A DNA stretch of 46,517 bases, taken from assembly GCA_016179865.1 (NCBI GenBank), contig JACPCJ010000065.1, positions 1 through 46,517 of the forward strand, written 5' to 3'. The stretch comes from Actinomycetota bacterium. Its GTDB lineage: Bacteria; Actinomycetota; Acidimicrobiia; IMCC26256; JACPCJ01. The notes below the pieces were generated by a model. The model was not told the DNA's origin. It made no database searches and was given only the letters and a program-made list of their open reading frames with translations. This document shows, piece after piece, positions 36,586 through 46,517 of this stretch. Position numbers and translations under genes: made by a program. Positions within the stretch are counted from its first letter, which is position 1; every line of letters begins with the position of its first letter.

Positions 36586-36609
36586 GCGCAACGAAGGACC
36601 CAAGAACGG
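36551..36609 (+). repeat. 59-bp inverted repeat, right boundary of the AbiEi/DUF559 unit
   Basis: Opposite orientation to 35533-35591 and the same orientation as 6022-6080. It overlaps the last twelve codons of the DUF559 gene and ends at the possible GTG start of comF (36609). Confidence 0.75.
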
Positions 36610-36614
36610 TGAGC

Positions 36615-37517
36615 ATGGGTTGGGTTGAGTGGTTGTTTCCGGCGTGGTGCGCGGGGTGCGGGCGGAGAGACCCGGCGGGGCTGTGCGCCGGGTGTCTGGC
36701 GATGGCGAGTCCGGCCCCTCAGACGCCACCGCCGTTCGGCCTCGACGCTTGGTATGCGGCGTTTGGGTACGACGGGCCCGTGCGCGAGGCAGTCGCTCGT
36801 ATCAAGTACCGGAATGCCCGGGCCCCGATCAACCTGCTGGTCACCCACCTCGATCGAGCAATCCCCGCGGGCCTCCCCCTCGACTGCGTGACGTGGGTCC
36901 CGGCCTCGCTCGCCCGGCGCGCACGTCGTGGTTTCGACCACGGTGAGTTGCTGGCCCGGGCCTGGTCTCGCCGCCGGGGGGTTTCCGCCCGGGCGCTTCT
37001 CTCGCGCCACGATCGGGTGCCCCAGACGGGCCGTGGACGCGCCGACCGCCTGGCGGGCCCCCGATTTGCGGCCCTGGGCAGAATCCCACGCACCGTGCTC
37101 ATCATCGACGATGTGGCCACCACCGGCGCCACCCTCCGCAACGCTGCCACCGCCCTGCGTTCGAAAGGGTGCGAAAGGGTCATCGGTGCCACCGTTGCCC
37201 GGACGTTGCTCAAGAGCCCCTCGCCACCCTCCGAGAAGGCAGAGGAGAGGGGCGTCGCACCGACACCACGATCACAGGGAGCGGCGAGGACGGGCAACCT
37301 ACGTGCGGCGCATCGGCACCCAGGTCCGAAACGGTACCTACGAGCCCCCGCTCGACGGCGTGGTCGAGAGCCTCGTCTCGGCGCTCCTCCCGCACGTGCA
37401 GGGTCGGTAATTCGACCGGCCGGCAAATCCCCGGGCGGTAGGGCCGACCTTCCTCGTTTCGCTCGACGGACTCCCGCGGACGGCCGTTCCCCAGGCTCGT
37501 ATACTGCTTCCAGCTGA
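36615..37517 (+). CDS. comF: ComF-family amidophosphoribosyltransferase-like protein, abnormal C-terminus
   Basis: ComF proteins carry a zinc finger and a phosphoribosyltransferase (PRT) fold and act in DNA uptake or nucleotide salvage. WLFPAWCAGCGRRDPAGLCA, with CAGC and CAGC, gives the zinc ligands; YDGPVREAVARIKYRNARAP, ARRGFDHGELLARAWSRR and VLIIDDVATTGATLRNAA (PRPP loop) are canonical. Normal proteins end shortly after GATVART, at about residue 200. Here the frame runs on for another 100 residues through a FlgM-like sequence in a different phase. A lost stop codon, by deletion or error, is likely. The ATG at 36615 or GTG at 36609 can start it. In mycobacteria comF also lies just before hpf and secA. 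Confidence 0.82.
   Translation: MGWVEWLFPAWCAGCGRRDPAGLCAGCLAMASPAPQTPPPFGLDAWYAAFGYDGPVREAVARIKYRNARAPINLLVTHLDRAIPAGLPLDCVTWVPASLARRARRGFDHGELLARAWSRRRGVSARALLSRHDRVPQTGRGRADRLAGPRFAALGRIPRTVLIIDDVATTGATLRNAATALRSKGCERVIGATVARTLLKSPSPPSEKAEERGVAPTPRSQGAARTGNLRAAHRHPGPKRYLRAPARRRGREPRLGAPPARAGSVIRPAGKSPGGRADLPRFARRTPADGRSPGSYTASS
37262..37410 (+). pseudogene. FlgM-like (anti-sigma-28 type) fragment, frameshifted
   Basis: TTITGSGEDGQ is read in one frame (37262-37297). From 37300 the next frame gives YVRRIGTQVRNGTYEPPLDG, ending VESLVSALLPHVQGR and TAA at 37410. Together these resemble small FlgM-like proteins with the (I/V)RxQ(I/V)xxGTY pattern. One missing base near 37298 would join them. 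There is no good start codon or ribosome site in the first frame, and no stop for comF in any frame before it. So a short segment may be deleted at the comF/FlgM junction. No other flagellar gene is present, and such proteins occur in non-flagellated actinobacteria. Confidence 0.45.
37500..37505 (+). promoter_or_regulatory. -10 box of hpf
   Basis: TATACT is the closest match to the ideal -10 in the window. It implies a leader of about 30 bases before hpf. Confidence 0.5.
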
Positions 37518-37541
37518 GGCCGCCGGCGCGGAGGAACGGTC

Positions 37542-38102
37542 CTGGACATCCGCGTGCACCACAAGAACATGGAGGTCCCTTCCCTCCTCCTCGACGCCGC
37601 CCAGCGCAAGCTCGCCAAGCTGGACGCCCTCCTCGACGAGTCTGGCTGGGTGGAGATCGGCTTCGTCGAGGAGAAGAACCCCCGGATCGCCGAGAAGTAC
37701 CACTGCGAGATCGTGGCCCACGTCAAGGGCCGCAGGCTCAAGGTCGAAGCCTCGGCCGGTGAGGCCATGGGTGCCCTTGATCGCGCCGCCGACAAGGTCG
37801 ATCGGCAGATCAGGCGTCTGAAGGACAAGCGGGTGCGAGGCCGCCTCCGTCGGAAGGCCGTCTCCGGAAACGGCAACGTCACAGGAGAACCCGTCGCCAG
37901 AATCGAGCGCCCCGCCGCAAGCCCCCGCATCGTCGAGCGGCAGGCCGTCGACGCGAAGCCGATGACGCCGGAGGAGGCGGCCATGCAGCTCGAGGTGCTG
38001 AGGGCGCCGGTCGTGCTCTTCGTCGATGCCGACACCGGACGCCCGGCGGTCGTGTACCGGCGACCGGACGGCGACTACGGTCTCGCCGAAATGCCGGGAT
38101 AG
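37542..38102 (+). CDS. hpf: Long-form ribosome hibernation promoting factor (HPF/RaiA)
   Basis: Binds the 30S subunit and, in the long form, dimerises ribosomes in stationary phase. VHHKNMEVPSLLLDAAQRKL is the S30AE N-terminal domain. A linker follows, then the C-terminal dimerisation domain (MTPEEAAMQLEVLRAPVVLF, ending DGDYGLAEM). The family normally opens M-D-I-x-V. Here CTG-GAC-ATC-CGC-GTG reads L-D-I-R-V, and GGAGGAA lies five or six bases before that CTG, while the GTG at 37554 is about 18 bases away. I therefore place the start at CTG 37542, an unusual codon. In mycobacteria the gene lies next to secA. Confidence 0.85.
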   Translation: MDIRVHHKNMEVPSLLLDAAQRKLAKLDALLDESGWVEIGFVEEKNPRIAEKYHCEIVAHVKGRRLKVEASAGEAMGALDRAADKVDRQIRRLKDKRVRGRLRRKAVSGNGNVTGEPVARIERPAASPRIVERQAVDAKPMTPEEAAMQLEVLRAPVVLFVDADTGRPAVVYRRPDGDYGLAEMPG

Positions 38103-38123
38103 ACGCTGGGCACGGGAGATCGC

Positions 38124-38906
38124 GTGGCACACGAACACGAACACGAACACGAACCGGGCCTGGGTCAGGGGGGCAATTCAGGAGAGGCAACGAGCGGCGA
38201 CGGGAGTCCGAGCCCATCCAGCGCGGGTGTGGGCGACACCATCCGGGTCCTCGTTGCCGACGACCACGCACTCTTCCGGCGCGGTCTCAACATGATCCTC
38301 GAGAGCGAGGGCGGCATCGACGTCGTGGCCGACGCCGAGGACGGAGTCGAGGCTGTCGACAAGGCGATCGAACTGGCCCCCGACGTGGTTCTGATGGACG
38401 TGCGGATGCCCCGGCTCTCGGGCATCGAGGCCGCCACCCGCATTCGCGACGCGGTGCCAAGCGCCAAGATCCTCATGCTGACCGTCTCCGACGAGGAGGA
38501 GGATCTCTACGAGGCCATCAAGGCGGGGGCGAACGGATACCTCCTGAAGGAGATCTCGATCGAGGAGGTTGCCGACGCCATCCGAGCCGTCATCCAGGGC
38601 CAGAGTCTCATCTCGCCGTCGATGGCGTCGAAGCTCCTCCAGGAGTTCAACACGCTCTCGAAGCACGCCGACGACAAGCAGAGCCCCCACGCGCCGCGCC
38701 TGACCGAGCGCGAACTCGAAGTGCTCCAGCTCGTGGCGCAGGGCCTGTCGAACCGAAAGATCGCCGACAAGCTCTACATCTCCGAGAACACGGTCAAGAA
38801 CCACGTGCGCAACATGCTGGAGAAGCTGCACGTGCACTCGCGGATGGAGGCGGTGCTCTACGCCATGCGCGAGAAGCTGATCGACGACCCCGCCGATTCC
38901 GAATAG
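38124..38906 (+). CDS. NarL/FixJ-family response regulator with His-Glu repeat at the N-terminus
   Basis: 260 residues. The N-terminus reads AHEHEHEHEPGLGQGG, an unusual alternating His-Glu run that could bind metal or simply be flexible. A Gly/Ser linker follows. The receiver domain starts at about residue 39: IRVLVADDHALFRRGLNMIL with the acidic pair, VLMDVRMPRLSGIEAA with the phosphoacceptor Asp, and YLLKEISIEEVADAIRAV with the Lys. The LuxR helix-turn-helix is LTERELEVLQLVAQGLSNRK, then IADKLYISENTVKNHVRNML. There is no sensor kinase next to it. Its place directly after hpf suggests a stress or dormancy regulator, by context only. GTG start. Confidence 0.9.
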   Translation: MAHEHEHEHEPGLGQGGNSGEATSGDGSPSPSSAGVGDTIRVLVADDHALFRRGLNMILESEGGIDVVADAEDGVEAVDKAIELAPDVVLMDVRMPRLSGIEAATRIRDAVPSAKILMLTVSDEEEDLYEAIKAGANGYLLKEISIEEVADAIRAVIQGQSLISPSMASKLLQEFNTLSKHADDKQSPHAPRLTERELEVLQLVAQGLSNRKIADKLYISENTVKNHVRNMLEKLHVHSRMEAVLYAMREKLIDDPADSE

Positions 38907-38916
38907 CCGGCCGCCG

Positions 38917-38930
38917 CCCCCGCTAGGGGG
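38917..38930. terminator. Short hairpin between convergent response regulator and DUF2079 genes
   Basis: CCCCC (38917-38921), a GCTA loop and GGGGG (38926-38930), immediately before the DUF2079 stop codon. Short but perfectly placed. Confidence 0.45.
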
Positions 38931-40388
38931 TCATCGCCGGCGGGCGACCACGATGTCGTCGCGTTCGAAGACGATCTCGAAGTCCCAGTCGCTCAGCGCT
39001 TCCGCGAAGACGGAACGGTCGTCGGCCCCCATGATCTGGCGGTCGACGGCGAGCCAATCGACGACGTCGGGGTCGTGGGTGCCGCGTCCTTGAATGCCCC
39101 AGTACGCCTCCTTGTACGGGTTCGGGAACTGGTAGATGCCCTCCCGGTGGCTGAGGTGAGGCACGAACTGGTACGTGGCGCTCACGGCGGCATCACCGGG
39201 GATGAGGCCCAGGGCGGTCTCCTTCAGGTCTCGCCGCGGGTCGCCCGCGGCGGGCCATAGGCCGTCGTCGTAACGCCCCCCAATGGGCGACACGCCCCAG
39301 CGCACGGCGCCCACGACCGACGACGCCAGCACGGCCGCGGCCAGGATCGCCACCACCACCCGGTCGCGTCGGAACCGGGCCAGCGCCTCCACCGAACCGA
39401 GGGCGAGGGCGGCAAGCGGGAGCGCGGTGTAGTGGTAGGAGATGTCGCGGGTGAACGAGTTCACCGAGAGAATGTTCCCGGTCACCTGGGGGACACCCAT
39501 GAGCACGACGAGGGGCGCCGCCAGGGGCACGAAACCGAACGGGCTCGCGAGCTGCCAGAGATAGCTCTTGGCATCGGCGGCCCAGAACTTGTCGATGATG
39601 CGGGTCGGGTGCACGAGCGCCGTCCACGCGATGTCGAAGGGCGAGCCCCCCAGGTCGCCGTAGAACTCGTCGTAGAACGCTCCGGCGCCGTTCACGGCTC
39701 CGAGGAGGACCCGGTTCACCAAGAGGAACCAGCCCAGCGTGAGGGCCATGGTCCAGGCCCCCGCCTTGCGGTCGCCCCGCACGAAGATCAGCAGCCCCAA
39801 GAAGAACGCCGCCAGGGCGACGTCCTCCTTCCACGCCAGGGCGACGATGAGGAGCACGGCGTAGGGGCGCCACCGCCGGTGGACCGACGCCAGGTAGGCC
39901 CACGCCAGGAACACGAGGGCCACGCTCTCGGGGTGAAACAGCTCCCACGCCAGCAGCCCGGTTGTCGGGTGCAGGAGGAAGGCGGCGGCGGGCACGAGCG
40001 CAATCCACGGTGCAAGCCCGCGATGGCGGCCGAGGAGGAACAGAGGGACCGCCGTGCCCGCCAGTGCGCACACCTGGAGCAGGTTCAGGAAGTGGGCGCC
40101 GGCGCCGAGCCACGAGAAGGGCGCCAGGAGGTAGAAGGCGACGTTGGCGTGGTGACCGAAGACGTCGAGCCCGCGCACGGTGATGAACGACTTCCCCCGC
40201 GCCGCCAGCCACACCGCCTGGTCGAAGATCCCCATGTCGAAGCCGAAGGAGGCGAACCGGTCGTGGCGGCGGTAGACCAGGACGCCGAAGACCAGGATCC
40301 AAACGGCGATGGCGATCGCCAGCGCCGCCCACGCCGCCCACGCCGCCCGCTCGTCGCGTGACCTCCCCAACAGCCTGGCGGCAGTCAT
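38931..40388 (-). CDS. DUF2079 polytopic membrane protein
   Basis: 485 residues with about ten hydrophobic segments. [20 protein letters not shown] is helix 1. The external motif [20 protein letters not shown] followed by [16 protein letters not shown] is the DUF2079 signature (a GT-C-like fold). [20 protein letters not shown] and [20 protein letters not shown] follow, and the C-terminal external domain ends with [16 protein letters not shown]. Probably a lipid-linked sugar transferase, not demonstrated. The ATG at 40388 is chosen because the region before it overlaps the secA promoter. Divergent from secA. Confidence 0.86.
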   Translation of the reverse strand: MTAARLLGRSRDERAAWAAWAALAIAIAVWILVFGVLVYRRHDRFASFGFDMGIFDQAVWLAARGKSFITVRGLDVFGHHANVAFYLLAPFSWLGAGAHFLNLLQVCALAGTAVPLFLLGRHRGLAPWIALVPAAAFLLHPTTGLLAWELFHPESVALVFLAWAYLASVHRRWRPYAVLLIVALAWKEDVALAAFFLGLLIFVRGDRKAGAWTMALTLGWFLLVNRVLLGAVNGAGAFYDEFYGDLGGSPFDIAWTALVHPTRIIDKFWAADAKSYLWQLASPFGFVPLAAPLVVLMGVPQVTGNILSVNSFTRDISYHYTALPLAALALGSVEALARFRRDRVVVAILAAAVLASSVVGAVRWGVSPIGGRYDDGLWPAAGDPRRDLKETALGLIPGDAAVSATYQFVPHLSHREGIYQFPNPYKEAYWGIQGRGTHDPDVVDWLAVDRQIMGADDRSVFAEALSDWDFEIVFERDDIVVARRR

Positions 40389-40403
40389 GGGCCGACAGTC
40401 TCG

Positions 40404-40409
40404 TACACT
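40404..40409 (+). promoter_or_regulatory. -10 box of secA
   Basis: TACACT lies nine bases before an ATG at 40419 (mini-ORF) and 26 before the secA ATG at 40436. Confidence 0.45.
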
Positions 40410-40418
40410 CCACGGACC

Positions 40419-40435
40419 ATGAGGCAGCATTCGAC

Positions 40436-40439
<4 letters not shown>
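40419..40439 (+). other. Possible six-codon leader ORF overlapping the secA start
   Basis: ATG AGG CAG CAT TCG ACA TGA encodes MRQHST. Its stop overlaps the secA ATG (ATGA). It lies nine bases from a -10 box, so it could be the first ORF of the transcript and couple translation to secA. It may also be chance. Confidence 0.25.
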
Positions 40440-43192
<2,753 letters not shown>

Positions 43193-43206
43193 CCGCCTGC
43201 TGACCA

Positions 43207-44319
43207 GTGAAGGATTTCTCCGGCGACCTCGCCGACCTCGCGAAGCGCGTCTCCGACGCCGAGGCCTACCTGCGCATCGGTGACGGGCGGACGCGCCTCT
43301 CGGAGCTCGAGCAGGAGGCCAGCCAGCCCGACCTCTGGGACGACCCCGACCAGGCTCGGAAGGTGACCACCGAGCTGGCGCGGGTGAAGGACGACGTCGA
43401 TCTGTTCGATCGCCTGGCCGCCCGGCTGTCCGACGCCGAGACGCTCTTCCAGCTCGGCAAGGAGGAGGGCGACGACTCGGTCGAGGGCGAGGTCGGCGAC
43501 GCCGTCGCCGCGCTGGGCGCCGAGTTGGACGCCCTCGAGCTACGAGCGCTCTTCACGGGGGAATACGACGAGCGCGACGCCATCTGCTCGCTGAATTCGG
43601 GCGCGGGCGGGACCGACGCCCAGGACTGGGCCGAGATGCTGCTGCGGATGTACCTCCGGTGGGCGGAACGCCGAGGCTTCGCGGTCGAGGTCGACGAGGT
43701 CCAAGAGGGCGACGAGGCGGGCATCTCCTCAGCCACGTTCACCGTGAAGGGACGCCACGCGTACGGGATGCTCACGGCCGAACGGGGCGTCCACCGTCTG
43801 GTCCGGATCTCGCCCTTCGACGCCCAGTCCCGCCGCCACACCGCCTTCGCCGCCCTCGACGTGATCCCCGCCATCGAGGATGACGACGACGCCGTCGAGA
43901 TCGACTCCAACGACCTGCGCATCGACACCTACCGCTCGTCGGGTGCGGGGGGCCAGCACGTCAACGTGACCGACTCGGCCGTGCGCATCACCCACCTTCC
44001 TACGGGCGTCGTCGTCGCGTGCCAGGCGGAGCGCAGCCAGCACCAGAACCGCGACCGGGCCATGCGCATCCTCGCCGCCCGCCTCGCCGAGCGGCAGCGG
44101 GCGGAGCGGGCCAAGAACCTGGCCGAGATCTCGGGCGACAAGCAGGCGGTGGAGTGGGGGAGCCAGATCCGGTCCTACGTACTGGCGCCGTACCGCCTGG
44201 TGAAGGACCTCCGCACCGACCACGAGACCGGCAACGTCGACGCCGTTCTCGACGGCGACATCGATGCCTTTGTCGAGGCCTACCTCCAGTTGCGGAGGGC
44301 ACAAGGCTCGGACTCGTAG
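43207..44319 (+). CDS. prfB: Peptide chain release factor 2
   Basis: Recognises UGA and UAA stops. 370 residues. The SPF tripeptide anticodon is in [17 protein letters not shown], and the catalytic GGQ in [20 protein letters not shown]. The reading frame is continuous from GTG 43207. There is no in-frame UGA near codon 26, so the autoregulatory +1 frameshift known from many bacteria is absent. It lies 14 bases after secA and before ftsEX, the same order I recall from mycobacteria (prfB-ftsE-ftsX). Confidence 0.95.
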   Translation: MKDFSGDLADLAKRVSDAEAYLRIGDGRTRLSELEQEASQPDLWDDPDQARKVTTELARVKDDVDLFDRLAARLSDAETLFQLGKEEGDDSVEGEVGDAVAALGAELDALELRALFTGEYDERDAICSLNSGAGGTDAQDWAEMLLRMYLRWAERRGFAVEVDEVQEGDEAGISSATFTVKGRHAYGMLTAERGVHRLVRISPFDAQSRRHTAFAALDVIPAIEDDDDAVEIDSNDLRIDTYRSSGAGGQHVNVTDSAVRITHLPTGVVVACQAERSQHQNRDRAMRILAARLAERQRAERAKNLAEISGDKQAVEWGSQIRSYVLAPYRLVKDLRTDHETGNVDAVLDGDIDAFVEAYLQLRRAQGSDS

Positions 44320-44354
44320 CCGGGCCCGTCCCCAGGTGCGGGGGATGCCGCTGG

Positions 44355-44360
44355 TACCCT
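44355..44360 (+). promoter_or_regulatory. Possible -10 box of ftsE
   Basis: TACCCT, 33 bases before the ftsE ATG at 44394. No clear ribosome site follows (CCCACCC directly before ATG). Confidence 0.35.
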
Positions 44361-44393
44361 GGCCGCTCCGCACGTTCCCAACGCTGCCCACCC

Positions 44394-45080
44394 ATGATCA
44401 CCCTCGAACACGTCACCAAGACTTACAAGAGCGACGTCGTCGCCCTACGCGACGTGAGCATCGAGATCAAGAAGGGCGAGTTCGTCTTCCTCGTCGGGCC
44501 CTCGGGCTCGGGGAAGTCGACCTTCCTCCGTCTCTTGCTCCGTGAAGACCTTCCCGACACCGGGCGCATCCTCGTCGCCGGCCGTGACGTCGCCCGCCTG
44601 TCGACCTGGAAGGTTCCGTACCTGCGCCGCAACATGGGGACGGTGTTTCAGGACTTCAAGCTCCTTCCCGGAAAGACCGTTTACGAGAACGTGGCCTTCG
44701 CCCTCGAGGTGATCGGGCGTCCCCGCCACGTCATCGAGTCACAGGTGCCCCAGATCCTCGAGCTCGTCGGCCTGGCCGAGAAGTCGCAGCGGTTCGACTA
44801 CGAGCTGTCGGGCGGTGAACAGCAGCGGGTTTCCATCGCCCGGGCATTCGTGAACCGGCCTCTGATCCTGCTCGCCGACGAGCCGACGGGGAACCTCGAC
44901 CCGGCGACGGCCGAGGGCATCATGCGCCTCCTCGACCGCATCAACCGCACCGGCACCACGGTCGTGATGGCGACCCACGACGAGGGCATCGTCAACACGA
45001 TGCGCCGTCGGGTGGTCGAACTCGACCGCGGGCTCGTGGTGCGCGACCAGGCCCGGGGCGTCTACGGGCTCCCGGCGTAG
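44394..45080 (+). CDS. ftsE: Cell division ATP-binding protein FtsE
   Basis: ABC ATPase that works with FtsX to control peptidoglycan hydrolases at the septum. 228 residues. [20 protein letters not shown] opens the domain; Walker A is GPSGSGKS; the Q-loop is [20 protein letters not shown]; the signature is LSGGEQQR; Walker B is [14 protein letters not shown]; the switch His is in [11 protein letters not shown]. The ATG at 44394 is chosen because homology starts there. ftsX follows 11 bases later. Confidence 0.95.
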   Translation: MITLEHVTKTYKSDVVALRDVSIEIKKGEFVFLVGPSGSGKSTFLRLLLREDLPDTGRILVAGRDVARLSTWKVPYLRRNMGTVFQDFKLLPGKTVYENVAFALEVIGRPRHVIESQVPQILELVGLAEKSQRFDYELSGGEQQRVSIARAFVNRPLILLADEPTGNLDPATAEGIMRLLDRINRTGTTVVMATHDEGIVNTMRRRVVELDRGLVVRDQARGVYGLPA

Positions 45081-45091
45081 GCGGGGTCCTG

Positions 45092-45976
45092 ATGGCTTTC
45101 AAGCTCGACTACTTCGCTCGCGAGACGATGGTGTCGCTGCGGCGGAACCTGGTCATGACCCTTGCCGGCATCCTCACCGTCGCCGTCTCCCTCTTCCTGT
45201 TCGGTGGCGTGGTGCTCCTCTCTCGCATGGTTGACCACGGCACGGCGCGCTGGAAGGAGGGAGTGGAGCTCGAGGTCTTCTTCGTGCCCACCGCCACTCA
45301 GCAGCAGATCGACGACGTACAGCAGGAGCTGAAGGACTCGCCCAACGTCAAGAAGTTCCGCTTCATCTCCAAGAAAGAAGCGCTCGATCTGTTCAAGAGG
45401 TTCTTCGCCGATCAACCGGAGCTGGTGGAGGCGGTCGATCCCGACACGCTGCCGCCGTCATTCCGCGTGGTGCCGAAGGATCCTGAGCTCACCGAGACCA
45501 TCGCCGTGCAGTTCCGGGGGCGGCCCGGGGTCGACGAGGTCCTGACGGCCCAGGAGCAGGTGCGCCGCATGCTGCACGCCATCTCGTGGATCCGCCGGCT
45601 CTTCTTTGCCATCTCCGGCGTGCTACTGCTCTCATCGTTCTTCCTGATCGTGAACACCATCCGCCTTGCCACCTACGCCCGCCGCCGCGAGATCCAGATC
45701 ATGAAGCTCGTGGGCGCGACGAACTGGTTCATCCGCATCCCGTTCATGCTTGAGGGGCTGGTCCAAGGGGCCGCGGGAGCAGGCCTCGCCTTTGGCGCCG
45801 TCTACGTGCTCCAGCAGATCCTCTCCGACCTCGTCGTGCGATCAGAGGGCGTGTTCCGGAGCTTCTTCATCACCACCGGTGACGCCGTCGGCATCGGCCT
45901 GTGGGTGCTCGTGATCGGTGGGGTGGTCGGCGTCGCCGGATCGGCCATCGGCCTGCGCCGCTTCTTGGACGTGTAG
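45092..45976 (+). CDS. ftsX: Cell division protein FtsX
   Basis: Membrane partner of FtsE. 294 residues. YFARETMVSLRRNLVMTLAG precedes helix 1 (TLAGILTVAVSLFLFGGVVL). The external domain (VELEVFFVPTATQQQIDDVQ, KFRFISKKEALDLFKRFF, LPPSFRVVPKDPEL) is the hydrolase-regulating part. Three helices follow: LFFAISGVLLLSSFFLIVNT; the stretch with the FtsX signature RREIQIMKLVGATNWFIRIP leading into LVQGAAGAGLAFGAVYVLQ; and LWVLVIGGVVGVAGSAIGL. Full length. The exported protein at 46314 is the likely partner it controls. Confidence 0.95.
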   Translation: MAFKLDYFARETMVSLRRNLVMTLAGILTVAVSLFLFGGVVLLSRMVDHGTARWKEGVELEVFFVPTATQQQIDDVQQELKDSPNVKKFRFISKKEALDLFKRFFADQPELVEAVDPDTLPPSFRVVPKDPELTETIAVQFRGRPGVDEVLTAQEQVRRMLHAISWIRRLFFAISGVLLLSSFFLIVNTIRLATYARRREIQIMKLVGATNWFIRIPFMLEGLVQGAAGAGLAFGAVYVLQQILSDLVVRSEGVFRSFFITTGDAVGIGLWVLVIGGVVGVAGSAIGLRRFLDV

Positions 45977-45988
45977 CCGGCGCCGCCG

Positions 45989-46097
45989 GGCACCGCCTCG
46001 GACGGCAGGGGCTCGTCCTTCGCTCGCCCTCGCTCGCTCCGCTCGCTCGCCCACCCACCCGCCACCTCGCTCAGGACGACCCCTGCCGTCCGGTGCC
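45989..46097. terminator. Long-armed hairpin after ftsX
   Basis: CGGACGGCAGGGG-CTCGTCCT (45999-46019) mirrors 46073-46092 with one unpaired base, and outer GGCACC (45989-45994) pairs with GGTGCC (46092-46097). The 53-base loop is rich in CGCTCG repeats. It follows the ftsX stop by 12 bases. A transcription terminator or an insertion-prone palindrome is possible. The rest of the 45977-46313 gap holds only a short TG-rich tract and a tiny ORF. Confidence 0.6.
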
Positions 46098-46229
46098 AGC
46101 GCTGCCCGACCCCAGCTTGGGATCGCCAGCCCGCCCACCAGCGTTCGGGTTGCGACACCCCCGGCGCCCCTTCCATTGCATTCCCGCGTTCCTGCCCGGG
46201 GCGGTGGCCGTCCGGCGCTTGACCTTGAG

Positions 46230-46289
46230 ATGAGTGCTTGCTGCTGCAAGCAAGTGCAGTGTGGCTGGTGTTGGTGGTGTTGCTATTGA
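46230..46289 (+). CDS. Tiny Cys/Trp-rich ORF upstream of the exported coiled-coil gene
   Basis: Encodes MSACCCKQVQCGWCWWCCY: 19 residues, of which 7 are Cys and 3 Trp. It ends 24 bases before the next gene. A perfect hairpin (TGCTTGC, TGCT loop, GCAAGCA; 46235-46252) lies at its start. No clear ribosome site. Cys-rich short ORFs are known as cysteine-responsive attenuators in mycobacteria, which gives a possible role. The GT-rich low complexity of the DNA could also produce it by chance. Confidence 0.3.
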   Translation: MSACCCKQVQCGWCWWCCY

Positions 46290-46313
46290 GGCCGACGGGG
46301 GTAGGATGCAGGC

Positions 46314-46517
46314 ATGCGGAGGTCCACGTTCCTCGTCGCGCTCGCGGTCATGTTGGCCGCGCCCTCCGTGCATGCGCGCGCGCAGAGCGTGCCGGAGTCC
46401 TCGACGAGCAGCTCGACGACGAGCTCGACGGCCCCTCCAACGCCGTCCTCGACGACCTCGACCACCGCTCCCGAGGTACGGCGCCAGAAGGAGATCGAGG
46501 ACCGCATCCGTCAGCTC
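46314..46517 (+). CDS. Exported coiled-coil protein, probable FtsEX-dependent hydrolase or activator (5' part only)
   Basis: 68 codons, open to the window end. A signal peptide (RRSTFLVALAVMLAAPSVHA, about residues 2-21, with an AxA-like site) is followed by a Ser/Thr/Pro linker and then a charged helix (EVRRQKEIEDRIRQL), which begins a coiled coil. Coiled-coil plus peptidase proteins (EnvC/M23 or RipC/NlpC-P60) normally follow or partner ftsEX, so this is the likely identity. The catalytic domain lies outside the window, so this remains an inference. Confidence 0.65.
   Translation, partial: MRRSTFLVALAVMLAAPSVHARAQSVPESSTSSSTTSSTAPPTPSSTTSTTAPEVRRQKEIEDRIRQL

Noticed and set aside
43207-43300. 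Programmed +1 frameshift in prfB
   Set aside because: The frame is continuous from the GTG start and has no in-frame UGA near codon 26.

Overview
The window looks like an ordinary chromosome segment of a high-GC actinobacterium. My best inference is class Acidimicrobiia or a close relative. Reasons: coenzyme F420 genes, Thr/Ser/Pro-rich tails on exported proteins, many starts that look leaderless with a TANNNT box 6-9 nt upstream, and a gene order recalling the Mycobacterium tuberculosis accA3-birA-fadE25-LCP-rmlD-wbbL-manC-fbiAB-DUF3499-manB-sahH-comF-hpf-secA-prfB-ftsEX region. The taxon and the comparison rest on memory of gene families, not on a search.

Layout. 1-6 kb: biotin-dependent acyl-CoA carboxylase alpha subunit with divergent biotin ligase, folate pathway pabC/pabB, and an acyl-CoA dehydrogenase. 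6-15 kb: cell-envelope block with an LCP ligase, dTDP-rhamnose genes rfbB and rfbD, two glycosyltransferases, a membrane-anchored His-motif protein, a sugar-nucleotide pyrophosphorylase and a GalE-like epimerase. 15-18 kb: cofE/cofD (F420 side chain), a long 29-residue-repeat coiled-coil protein and a small conserved protein. 18-34 kb: a giant membrane glycosyltransferase, a DUF5719-like protein, an MFS transporter, a thioredoxin-like protein, FtsH, DUF3499, a CPBP protease, a tiny zinc-ribbon protein, a PTPS-related membrane protein, phosphomannomutase, a Trm112-like protein and an SIS-type sugar-phosphate isomerase. 34-38 kb: sahH, an AbiEi/DUF559 gene between inverted repeats, comF, a FlgM-like remnant, hpf and a LuxR-type response regulator. 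39-46.5 kb: DUF2079, secA, prfB, ftsE, ftsX and the start of an exported coiled-coil protein.

Themes. Nucleotide-sugar supply (manB, the SIS isomerase, the pyrophosphorylase, rfbB/D, GalE) feeds polytopic or lipid-linked glycosyltransferases and an LCP ligase, so much of the window builds cell-surface glycan. secA, ftsEX and ftsH handle export, division and membrane quality control.

Most unusual points. (1) Two unrelated genes, at 11787 and 24752, share a nearly identical leader of about 68 nt. It begins just after a -10 box, can fold into two hairpins, and ends exactly at a TTG start codon. This is a good candidate for an undescribed structured regulatory RNA. (2) An AbiEi/DUF559 (PD-(D/E)XK-like) gene fills the gap between sahH and comF and is bounded by 59-bp inverted repeats, with a third copy 29 kb away. 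This looks like a small uncharacterised mobile unit. (3) Three conserved loci (cofD/cofE, sahH, comF/FlgM-like) are broken by small deletions or frameshifts, which calls for an assembly check before any biology is inferred.
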